From assembly GCF_000340215.1 (NCBI RefSeq), contig NW_006921549.1:124001-188000 (forward strand): 64,000 bases of DNA, written 5' to 3'. Made by a program: the position numbers and the translations under genes. Shown piece after piece: positions 47,711-57,799 of this stretch. Origin of the DNA: Pseudocercospora fijiensis CIRAD86 (taxonomy: Eukaryota; Ascomycota; Dothideomycetes; Mycosphaerellales; Mycosphaerellaceae). The first letter of the stretch is position 1, and every line of letters starts with the position of its first letter. Below the pieces are notes generated by a model. It saw nothing but the letters and a program-made list of their open reading frames with translations, searched no databases and was not told where the DNA came from.

Positions 47711-50700
47711 CGAATCCAACGTTTTCGCCGGCGTTATAAATTAGGACTACTAGCTATATACCTATCGACTTAAGGAAACTTCTAAAGAAGTTTACGCGCT
47801 GTTTTGTTACGCCAATCTCTAAGCCTAGCGACAAAGGGAGCGAGCTCGGATTCGACAATCGATTAGTATACATACCCTATATAAGAGGGTAGCTAACAAG
47901 ATTAAGCCTATAAAGGGTAGCGTATATATTACCGATAGGTCTAATCCTAGCGGGAATCCTAACTAGCGACAAAAGTGCCTTAATTGGGAGGCGACGCTAC
48001 TACCTAGGGATAGTCCGTACGATTAGAAGTATATTACTAAAAAGTTTTCTACTATCTCTAGGGGGTTAAGGCTAACAAAGGAGAGGCTTACGAAAATCAA
48101 ACCTAGTATCGAGCTTTCGGATCGTGAACTAGATTTGCTATACGAGCTTCTATACAATCGCGAGGCCGTATTAGCATATGATTTCACTTACCTAGGTAGA
48201 ATAAATCCGGAGGTTGCCCCTCCGTAGAAGATCCGAACGATCGAGTATAAGCCTTAGGCCTACCTAGGTTTCAAGCTAAACCTAAGCCTACGAGGTATAG
48301 TTAAGGACATAATACGATAGCGTATAAAGGCTAGCACCTTAGAACCTTCCTATGCCTCGTATCGCAATCTATACTTCCTAGTTTAAAAGAAGACAGCTCC
48401 TAGGGAACTAAAGAAGTACCGTCTAATTAACGCTATATAAAAGTTTAACGTAGTTACGATTAGAGATGCTAACCTTCCCCTAGAGACTAATAGGTTCTCG
48501 GAAGCTTTTGCTAACTGTGTTATAGCCTTACTAGTTAATGTTTTCTCGGGCTACGACTAGATCCCTCTCCATCCTAATAGCCGCGACCTTACTAGTTTCG
48601 AGACACCTCTTAGACTATATAGACAAACTACCCTCCCCTAAGGGGCAACCAACTCCGTAGCCTAGTTCGTTCGTATTATAAACTAAGTCCTCGCGGCCTA
48701 TATCTCCTATATAGCGATGCCTTTCCTCGACGATATCGGCATTAAGGGCCCTAAAACTAGGTACGACAATAAAGAAGTAGAGCCTAGCATCCGCAGGTTC
48801 TTTCTTAAACATATTTAGAACCTCGATAGTGTCCTCTACGACCTAGAGCGAGCCAACCTAACGGTATATAGGGAGAAGCTTTAGCTCCTATATAAACGAA
48901 TGAACATTATCGGGTTTGTAACTAATAAGAACGGCCGCTATCCTAATAATATACGGGTCCTAAAGATAGTGTCCTAGCCGGATCCTACCTATTAGAAGGA
49001 TGTCCGAACCTAGCTTAGAGTAGTCTCCTACTTCCGTATCTAGGTCGAGAACTTTGTATTAGTATATAAGCCCTTATACGCCTTGCTTAAGAAGGATGCT
49101 AAATTCGAATAGACCTCCGTTTACTAAGCGGCTAAGGATACGGTAACTAAGGCGCTCGTTAACGCACCTATACTAACATCTATTAACTACTTAGAGGGTG
49201 CGGGTTTGATAATTGTTGCTGTCGACTCGAGCGGGGAAGGCTATAGCGAGATACTAATATAGTGTAACCGTAAGGAGCTATCCTTACGTTATCCTATTAG
49301 GTACGACTCCGGACTATAGAAACCGATCGAGGCCCGATACGATACTAGCAAGCGAGAATGCCTTAGGGTCTACAAGGCTCTAAAGAAGTTCCGGCTATAG
49401 CTCTTTAGTATATTCTTTCGTCTAGAAATCGATACTTAGACGCTAGTCTATTAGCTTAACCGTATAGCCTCCGACCTACTAAACTCTACGATAGCTTAGT
49501 AGGTTGCCTAGATCTATTTATTTAACTTCGACGTCTTCTACGTTCCTAGCAAGAAGCATACTAGACCGGATGGCCTTTCTAGAAGGCCCGCTATAGACGA
49601 GGACATCGCCGAGATAATAGAAGAAGAGGATATCGATGCGGTAATTAACCGCACTTTCTTCGCTACCTTCTATATTAATGCTATACTAGCGATTACTAGG
49701 CCTGCTACCGACGACTAACCTAGCGACTAACCTAGTAACTAGCCCGACGAGAGCCCTACTACTAATAATAACGACTAGGCTAAACCTAAGGCGGATGAAC
49801 TAGAGAGGGATAATATCCTTAATAGGATCTACTCCGACGACTCCTATTACATCGCCTACTTCCTAACCTATACGAAGAAAGCGCCTAGCCTATTAAAGAG
49901 TTAATACCGTCGGGTTATTCGCTATTCTCGACGATTCCTAGTTAAAGATCGAATCCTTTAGCGATAGGCTATAATTAACGTACCGCTCTAGCGTATTATT
50001 AACGATTTAGTAGCCTAATAAGAAATCCTTCGTTCCGTTTACGATAAGCTCGGCTACCGAGCGGCGGAGGGCACCTTCGATATCCTTCGTCGGCGCTACT
50101 AGTAGGACGGCGTATAGGCTAATGTCTCCCGTTACTATAAGAGCTATCCTAAGTGCAACTTTAGGAATGGCTACCGACGTCTAGGAGAGCTACGTATTCC
50201 TATAGCCTAATTAGTCGGGGAGCGATAGTACGGCGATAGTGTCTATCTTAGCCGCAACAATAGCTTGTATATTATTTAAGAGGGTCTTTCTCGATAGCCG
50301 GAGGCCTATTATTTCTATAAGGGCTACGGCGCTATTAATGCTCGTAACATAGCTACCTTCCTATTTAAAGATCTATTTTGCCGCTAGGGAACACCTTACG
50401 AGATTATCTTAGACAACGCTACGAACAATATAGCTAAAGAAGTTCAAGCACTACTTGTTTCCTATAAGGCGAAAAACGTTCGTATCTCCCTATACTATCC
50501 CTAGTCGAATGCTATTATTGAACGTAGCTATCGGTCTTTAATTAATGCCCTATCTAAGATAACTAATAGAGGGGACAGGTCCGTTCCTATCTCTACCCGC
50601 GTTCTAGCCCTTCTCTAGGCAGATCGAACTACTATTGTCGATACGACTAGACTTACGCTAGCAGAGCTTATAATTGGGAGGGACGCCGTTCTTCCTATTA

Positions 50701-51434
50701 AGTTGTCCTATCGTACGTATAGCGTTTACGATTAGGGGTCTGTTCGTACTAGAGCGGATCTCCTTACCCTACGCGCTAAGGCTCTTAAGGACATAACTAC
50801 TACTTCTTAGGAGGGACTTGCTCGACAACGGCGCCTTCGTAAAGAGGCTAAGCAGTATTTTAATAACTATAATGCTGTTAATTAGGAGCCTCTAAAGGTT
50901 AGCGATATAGTTCTCTTATACCGGTCTAAGTTGGAATATAGTTACTCCTATAAGCTAGCCTTTAAATAGAAAGGGCCTTATAGAGTATAGGAGGTCCTTT
51001 ACGATAGTTCTACGTACCGACTTTAGGAGCTTAATAGTGCTACCTTAAAGCACTCGCACCCCCGGGCTAATCTAAAAAAGATCGTCGAATTAAGAGAGCC
51101 TACCCGTCCTCCCCCGACCGAGGAGGAAGTTAATGCCTCTATAGACCCTCTACCGACCTTAGATGCCTATCGAGAGGAGGATCCTACCGCGATTATAGAT
51201 CCTATTCTACCCGACAACTATACGCATCCCTAGATATATCTTAGTAAGCCATTAGGAATAACTTATAAATAAAGGGAGGGTTATATACGTATTAATTGCG
51301 CGTAGAGCATTTCCGATGTTGATTCCGATAGTGAACTAGACTTCTAGCTATCTAACTCTAACTCCGAGGAGGAGCTCGACTAGTCTAGCGACGAAGACCG
51401 CCTAGAATTATAGCTAGATCCTAAGACTGAATGA
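47688..51434 (+). pseudogene. Element B ORF2: RT, RNase H and integrase, 1,248 codons, RIP-inactivated
   Basis: From ATG in the TAATG overlap to TGA at 51432-51434, one phase throughout. RT: KKYRLINAI, then NVFSGYD, and the catalytic box PFLDDIG at residue 346 (48723), intact as FLDD. RNase H: VAVDSSGEGYSEIL near 49225. A tether to integrase has DVFYVPSKKHTRPDGLSRRP (49548). Integrase: zinc-site half CPKCN-like near 50150 (now YPKCN), then candidate acidic residues Asp850 (50235), Asp909 (50412, LDNA) and Glu945 (50520, IIERSYR), the last two exactly 35 residues apart. The C-terminal tail is acidic (SDVDSDSELDF near 51325). Confidence 0.87.
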
Positions 51435-51655
51435 TTGCTTGTCTTTTCCTGCCTCTACTGCGTTGTTTTCCTTGCCTTCTCCGCGCTGTTAATATAGTAC
51501 CGCCCTATAGCTTTAGTCCTTACTACTTGTTCCTACGGATATTAATGCTTATAGTTGCTACCCTCTTTTGCTTTTACTTTGTCTATTGTGTTACTCTTTT
51601 GCCTTCGAGATGTTGCTGTAACTTTATTCCTTTACTCTTGTTTTTCCTTAGATAG
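51431..51655 (+). CDS. Small hydrophobic ORF after ORF2, element B (74 residues)
   Basis: ATG overlaps the ORF2 stop as ATGA (51431-51434). The peptide is dominated by Leu, Phe, Cys and Ile/Val, with two likely membrane segments (MIACLFLPLLRCFPCLL and LFLRILMLIVATLFCFYFVY) around NIVPPYSFSP. Copy A has the equivalent frame (ATA at 61547 to 61798) with the NIVPPY core conserved and a length difference of 27 nt. It is free of internal stops in both copies, but a peptide lacking Trp/Gln would be, so this is modest support. The function is unknown; a membrane or envelope-like role is speculation. Confidence 0.45.
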   Translation: MIACLFLPLLRCFPCLLRAVNIVPPYSFSPYYLFLRILMLIVATLFCFYFVYCVTLLPSRCCCNFIPLLLFFLR

Positions 51656-51673
51656 AACTGTACGAGGCGTGTT

Positions 51674-51706
51674 TTCCTAATAATACCCCGGGGGTAGCAT
51701 TAGGAA
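51674..51706. repeat. CCCCGGGGG palindrome after the small ORF, B
   Basis: TTCCTAATAATACCCC then GGGGGTAGCATTAGGAA, 33 bases with perfectly pairing outer arms (TTCCTAAT/ATTAGGAA). It is in the opposite orientation to the copies at 44396 and 52129 (GCATTA on the right). Starts 18 bp after the small ORF. Confidence 0.87.
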
Positions 51707-52562
51707 GATAGCCAAACCTAACCCCTCTACCCTTCTAGGACTACTTCCCTCTAGATTCCTAGACTCTAGCAACCTTCCTCAAGTGATAACGATAACAAGA
51801 TACTCTACTAGAGACTGTTCCTACCCTAATTAGCACTAGTTACGTAGGACACTAAGAAAGGGAGGTTCCCTATCCCTCTCCCTTCCTAGCTCTTAGATAG
51901 ATACAGTAACCTAGGCCTATAGCCTCTAAGAATAGGGACCTTAGGCTGTTAAGCTTAGTGTTTAGGAGAAGGAAGAAGGTAAACGTATAGACTACCCTTA
52001 CGTGCTTACTAATATAAAAGGTAATACTGTATCTATAACGGCAGTGCTATAGGCTAATATACCGGCGAATTAGCTGCGCTAGGCCTAGGCGACTTGCTTC
52101 TCGCTACCGAGCATCTCTAAAGAAAAGCTAATGCTACCCCGGGAATATTATTAGTCCCGCTAGCTTTACTACTATAGATTTCTACTAAGGACTCGAACTA
52201 ACTAGTTACATTTCGAGTGCGCGAGAATCTACGATAGCTGAAGGTTAATAAAGGCGCGTAGTCGCTACTAGCAATTAGCTAGATCGATTGTTAAACTTTA
52301 GCCTACCCTAATAATAAAGAAGTCTCGTATATAGCTTTACTTTCACATACAGCCGTTATCCGTTTGCTTTACTAGCGCGGAATATACGGACTACGTTACC
52401 TTCGTACTATATTTAAAGCGAGCTCCCTAAGCTCCTTCTTCTACTCGGTTACTAACTAACTCGCTACCGCCTAAAACCCCCCTTCTATCTAAACCCTTTA
52501 ATTATTATTATCAAGCAACGAACACACTTCGCAAACTCGTTTCTAAACCGCCTCGGTCGACT
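51707..52562 (+). other. Intergenic stretch before ORF3, element B
   Basis: About 850 bp between the small ORF and ORF3 without a recognised gene. It holds the palindrome at 52129-52153 and, just before ORF3, pyrimidine-rich runs (CTCCTTCTTCTACTCGG near 52430 and AACCCCCCTTCTATC near 52476) followed by CACACTTCGCAAACTCG. This looks like a leader, so ORF3 may have its own promoter; that is inference. Copy A has the same layout (61850-62695). Confidence 0.55.
52129..52153. repeat. CCCCGGG palindrome before ORF3, B
   Basis: TAATGCTACCCC then GGGAATATTATTA; a weaker member of the family with one arm eroded. Confidence 0.75.
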
Positions 52563-55379
52563 ATGTCTTCCGGCGCCCCGAATCCGCTAGGCGCTAGTAG
52601 TAGTAACGACCTACCTACCCCTATCAACCTAAGCCTAGCCGCCCTAGTTCCGATCGAAGCCCTATCCGATAGCGCCTTAGCTACTACAACTAGCCTCGAG
52701 CACTGCTTCTAGATCGTTACCGCCCTTAAAGACCCTTAAGAGAAGATCTAGAACGCTCGTACCCTGCTACGCGTTATTAATAGGAACATTAAGAAGGCTA
52801 CTGTCTTAGTTACGTACGGTATAAACAACTTGCGTTAGTCTATCGGTAAGCGTATCTTTAAGCGCGAGGTTCTTAACGATATAGATATTAAATAAGCCTT
52901 TCCTATCGTCTATAGCCTCGAGACTACCGGCACCTAGATTCGTTTACGCTTTAAGACCCTCGACTAGGCCTTCGAATACTAGGGAGGACTAAGTAGTCTT
53001 CCTAAGAGCCTTATTAACTTCGCCTACGGTAGATAAGAGCGTGCTAAGTAGGTCTCTTCGTTCGTTAATAAGTACAAGGTCCGTCGTTAAGGCGCCGAGC
53101 ATCTTTCCCGTACTATAATCTATTATATATCTACCGCTAGCAAGAAGGTAGGCAAGCAGTTGCTTAACTTGTCCTTTACGCTTAACGACTGGACGACAGC
53201 CTACTAGAAGAAGCACTACGATACGATTGTCTAGGTCGATCTTAACGTATAGACAATTAAGGATCTACTAAAAGAGAAGGGCTGTCGCATTAATAGTATA
53301 GGCTTTATTGTTAAAGGTTAAGAGGCTCCTATCGTTAATGTCCTTAAACGTAAGGCCCTTCGCCTAGAAACTAAGGCCGATATAGCTACTAGTCTTGCGC
53401 TCGCTATAGAGATATAGGCTAAAGATCGTCGCTCGACCCGTAACCGCAAGGTCCCTTAAGAAGTTTAAGACGAGCGCGCTAAGGCCGAAGCAGCGCGTAA
53501 GAAGGCATTATATACTCGCTAGGCCCTCCGTAAGGCTACTAAGAAATACAGCGCTCCTTCTAGTACCGACTATAGTACTAACTATAGTACTAACTATAGT
53601 AACTCGGATGTTAATATACTAGATACACTACTAGAAGATGTCTCCTCCGAAGGCTCCTTTAGCGAGCGTAGAAATAGAGGCCTCTCGCCGATCCTATTAA
53701 CTAAGAACATTTGTAGTTCTTATAAGGGCGACTCTATCGCGTACCTTATTACCGACATCGATATAGTTCCTAAAGCCGTAATAGGCGAAGCCCCTACCGC
53801 CCTCTCTATTTATTAATAGCTCGACGACCTTAGTAAGCTAGGAGAAGAGCCGTTCTCTATATATGCTAACTATATTAAGAAGGCCGCTAAGGTCTGTAGT
53901 CTCTATGCTAGTGCTAAGGCGAGTGTCCTCGTCGGTCGCCTATTAAAGATTAGTCGCGAGGTTCCTAATTAAGACGCCTTCGCTGCCCTTAAGGCTAATT
54001 AGGCCTATGCTAACTAGTTTCCTAGACGCCCTATTGCCGCCCCGATATCTCTAGGACTCTACGCGTTCAACCCTACTAGTACTATTACTCGCGCCCTTAC
54101 GCTAACGGATCGCTAGAGCAAGTTCGTTACCGGCATTCTTAGCTAAGGCACCTCCTTCGATCGCTTTCGCTAGACTAGCAATACTATCTTCCCTTAAGTC
54201 TTTAGTTAGTTATAAGAGCCTCGTAGAGTACATCTTCCTTTCCTTATCGACCTAATATAGGAAGAGTTTAAGATATACCTTTAGTATATGCGTAATATGC
54301 CTAAGTCTAAGCAAGAAGGCCGCAATGCCCTTCAAACTTATAGTATAAGCAACTAAATCGTCCGCTAGCACCCTACCCTATAGCTCTTAGCTGTCGCCCT
54401 TCGACCTGATTACGTATACGAGCTTATCTCCGTCCCTAAGCCTGCTAAGTTCTTTAAGGTTAGCGGTACTTACGAAAACTGTCCTTTTAAGGAGTCTGCT
54501 CGTCTTAGACAAGATATAGTTAAGCTCGCAGCTAGCGAGGGTGCTAGTTACCTACGCATCAAGGTCTGTCTCCTATCTAAGGATAAGACTAGCTACTCTA
54601 CTATTATCGAAGGTATATATTAGCCCGAGGTCTTTGCGAACTAGGTTGAGAAGCTTAAGGCTCGTAGCCTAGTCCTACTAAGCAAGATCGGTAAGCTTAC
54701 TAATAAGCACCTTACCGACGACGACCTCGACTATATGTTCGATAGTTAGCCTAATAGTAAGGGGCGTAAGGCGGAGTAGATCCTCAACCCTCTAAAGGAG
54801 TACGAGGTCTCTATTTAGATACCGCACCTACTATATAGTAATCTAAAGACCGAGAGCAACCGCATATTAATTGACCTAGGCTACTCTCGCGTTATTAATA
54901 GCACTAAGGTTGAGGGTTACGAGAACTTAACAGTCTCTTAGGTTGCTAAAGCGCACTGTAATCTAACCGCCCTCCCGGCCTCTAACTCCTTCGTACTATT
55001 CGCTTTCCCTACGGCGATCTTAGTCGAAGGCCTCGGCTACATCTCCGACGCTCTAGTTAGTAGGATTCCTTAGTTAAGTTACGTTGTTTAGAACGAAGTT
55101 GAATAGATCCTCTAGCTTAATAACGAGGGACTTAAGGAATATCTATATAATTAGGAGAATGCTGCGACGGAAAAGGCTATTAACCTCCTCGTCAATTAAG
55201 CTTTCTATAAGGGATAGTACTTCGGTGCTAACAGCTTCAACGTATACGGAGGAGATTTCGAGAGCCGACTAGCAGATAAGGTTATTGCTAGTAAGGATTA
55301 CGGTACATTGAAGCAGCAGTAAGTTAGCGTAGTAGATTGGATGCTTAGGAAGTTGTTTTTGTATATTAATAGAATCTAG
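52563..55379 (+). pseudogene. Element B ORF3: unassigned 938-codon protein, RIP-inactivated
   Basis: ATG TCT TCC GGC GCC at 52563 to TAG at 55377, one phase, interrupted only by TAG/TAA. The start (MSSGAPNPLGASSS) is intact in both copies. The N-terminal half is basic and mixed; around 53340-53570 a charged Ala/Lys/Arg/Glu-rich stretch suggests coiled coil (KAEAARKKALYTR at 53485), followed by Ser/Tyr/Asn repeats (STNYSTNYSNS) that differ in number between copies by an in-frame 12 bp. The C-terminal half reads as a globular protein. I see no RT, protease, integrase, envelope or other known motif, and no signal peptide or membrane span. Position between integrase and 3' LTR is where envelope or antisense genes occur in other gypsy elements; the strand is sense. 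Function unknown. Confidence 0.65.
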
Positions 55380-55382
55380 GAA

Positions 55383-55407
55383 CAATGCTACCCCCGGGGT
55401 ATTATTG
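55383..55407. repeat. CCCCCGGGG palindrome after ORF3, B
   Basis: CAATGCTACCCCC then GGGGTATTATTG; begins 3 bp after the probable ORF3 stop. Confidence 0.87.
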
Positions 55408-55504
55408 CGGAGTCTCTAAAAGATAGCCTTAGCTAAGATGCCTAAGGTTACTATATAACTGTTTGTTTTGAGCGCGCAATGTAAAGCGTATCTAGTTAGA
55501 TACG

Positions 55505-55518
55505 AAGAAAGGGAGGGA
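55505..55518 (+). promoter_or_regulatory. Element B polypurine tract
   Basis: AAGAAAGGGAGGGA directly before the 3' LTR. Confidence 0.88.
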
Positions 55519-55798
55519 TATTAGCTAGTAACCGGCCCTATATACCTAGGCGGAGTTTTAAGCCTATATAAGAGGCCTCCTTCTATATTATAGATAGGGT
55601 ACTAACCTCGTATAGCATATTGTTTATGTTACACTTCTATAATGCCTATGTTACAGGGCTCTAGTCTTTAGCCTAAGCAACCGTCTTGTCATCCTATTAT
55701 ACTAAACATAGCTGCCTATATTGCTATAGGTTATGTTACCCTCGGTAGCCTATACCATTACTACTAGTAGTAGTGGTAGTTTTGGTTTCCGTCCTTTA
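55519..55798 (+). repeat. Element B 3' LTR (280 bp)
   Basis: Partner of 43467-43746. Followed by ATAG and then by element A ORF1. Confidence 0.93.
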
Positions 55799-55802
55799 AT
55801 AG
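55799..55802. repeat. Target site duplication of B, right copy (ATAG)
   Basis: Matches 43463-43466. Element A ORF1 resumes at 55803 in phase. Confidence 0.75.
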
Positions 55803-57777
55803 TAAGTGCTAGATATATAGCGGTTATAAACATATCTAATCGTCTTACCCTATCTAGAAAGAGCTTCTTAATAGGAAGCTTATTATATAAGTAAACGGTC
55901 GATTCTACTATATAGATACTAGCGACAAGATTAATTTCGAATAGGATCGGAGAGCCCTAAAGCTACCTTAGCTAAGGACCCTCCTAGAGAAGAAGTATAG
56001 CGGTAAGATCGAGTTTAAGGATACTAGGAATAGTACCCTCGCCGCTATTACTAAACGAGAAACTTAGAAGGTTAGGGCTAAATAGGTTAAGAAGCGAAGT
56101 AGTAACGGTACTACCGAGCCCGTTAAAGTTAACTTTGTTTCTTAGGACCCGGACGCAGTTACTAATATTTACGCGGTTACTAAGAATAGTGCCGATGTCT
56201 ACGCTACTATAAGGTCCTAAACCTAGTCCTAAAACAAGAGCAAGAGCCCGTAGAAGCCTACTCGCCCTAGTACGGCAGCCTCTACTAGGGTACTAAAGAA
56301 CAAGGCGGCTAACAAGGCTAAACAATAACGAGAGTTAACCGCTAAAACTAAGACTCTCTAGATAGCTATAGACCGCGCTACCCGATCTAGCACCGTACCT
56401 AGTACCCTACCTATAGAGAGCCTAGTCGTCCTAGAGACTCTAGAGGTCGATATAGAAGATATTACTACCGATATTAGTAGTACCCTAGGCCTAGCTAACC
56501 TACCGGCCTATAAGCGGAAGTTATCCGATCTAAAGAGCTTTCGCTTTAATAGGTATATAAACAAGTATAGTGCTAGCCTAGCTAACTCCGTAGATACAAA
56601 GGTAAACGCTCTCTTCTAGGCTTTATAGTTCCTAGACCTTAAGTCTAATATGTCTATAGAAGAGCTACTAGTATACGGTTTGCCTACTAACCTATTCTAG
56701 AGCCGGATCCCTAACGATACTACCTTTATAAAAGACCTTGCTACCCTCCGAAGAAAGCAGAGACAAGAAGACTATATTAATATCTCCTCCCTATAGTTCC
56801 TTCCTAAATTTTTATTAGAAGCCTAGGAGTTAGTAGAAGGCGAATCGGTAACCTACGAAAACTAAGAGACTATCGATAATACTAACGAAGAGGGAGTTAA
56901 GGAGATAGGCCGAGGGGATAGTAATAATACCGACCCTACTCTAGTTTTAGTTTCTATTAAGGCTGTCCGATTTACTAGCTAACAAATCGGTCGAGTAGGA
57001 CCTCCTCGACCTAAGGAACTTTACTCTATCCCTAATAATATAGACCTTTCCGTAGTTACCTATTCCTTCGCCGTCGTCCCTACTATCTATATTTAGGTTA
57101 CTATCGGAAGCTATAGTTAGCAGATGCTAGCAATGCTTAATAATAGTTTAGAGTTACTTATTATAAGTAAGCGTTAGGCTAAACAACTTAGGCTACTAAT
57201 AAATAGAGACATTTCCCTCGGTATATAGGGAGTAAATAGGGAGGTTACGCTAGTAGATACCTACTATAATATTATAGTAGACGCCTTCGGTATATGCTTT
57301 TCCTTTACCTTCTAGATTGCCGCCGACCTAAACACGCTAATTATTCTAGGTCGACTATAGTCTCGTATAACCCGGGATATCTAGCGTAACTGCGACGATA
57401 GCTCCTAAGAGGGAACTATCGCTAACTAGAAGGGCAACCGAGTCGTATTTACTAGTTATATCGGCAATACTAGCTACAAGTCCTACGAGGATATCCTTAC
57501 TACTTCTAAACGGTCTTCGGGAAACGCTACGGCCCGGTTATAAGACCGGCAATCTGCGCTATAAGTTAGTATAGCTTAAATAGGTTATTTCTAGAAGTGC
57601 GCCGCTCCGTACGTTAGGGCAAGTTTCTAGGTTCTATACTAAGAAAACGAATACTCGAAGCGATAGCGAGTATAATATAACGACTACCTACTATACGAGT
57701 TAAGGTAATAATGCTATCGCAAGTATTATTACCGGACGCGGGTCTACCCGAACTAACTAATTAGAGCGCGAGTCTAA
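55803..57777 (+). pseudogene. Element A ORF1 (gag-protease), 3' part, RIP-inactivated
   Basis: Continues A ORF1 after B. CCHC knuckle at 55808: C..Y....H....Y (His kept, second and last Cys lost). Linker, then protease with the same NNSLE active-site change as B (near 57149). Relative to B it lacks 6 and 15 nt near 57685-57715, both in frame. It ends with TAA at 57775-57777. Confidence 0.82.
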
Positions 57778-57799
57778 TACTACCCCGGGGGTATTATTA
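57775..57799. promoter_or_regulatory. TAATA (from TAATG) inside a CCCCGGGGG palindrome (ORF1/ORF2 junction, A)
   Basis: TAATACTACCCC then GGGGGTATTATTA, a nearly perfect palindrome. TAA is in the ORF1 phase; ATA (57777-57779), the RIP form of ATG, is in the ORF2 phase, exactly as in B. Confidence 0.65.

Larger units (their letters stand above)
43467..55798 (+). mobile_element. Element B: complete 12.3-kb Ty3/gypsy retrotransposon with extra ORFs
   Basis: Two 280-bp LTRs, a polypurine tract, an ATAG duplication and four reading frames in order: ORF1 gag-protease, ORF2 RT-RNase H-integrase, a small hydrophobic ORF, and ORF3 of 938 codons. It is inserted in ORF1 of sister copy A. It is long for a gypsy element because of ORF3 and its leader. 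Five CCCCGGGG palindromes lie at its ORF borders. Confidence 0.93.

Noticed and set aside
48615..53216. Minus-strand frames at 48615-48812 and 52989-53216
   Set aside because: Antisense to ORF2 and ORF3 of element B, which are supported by motifs or by two copies.
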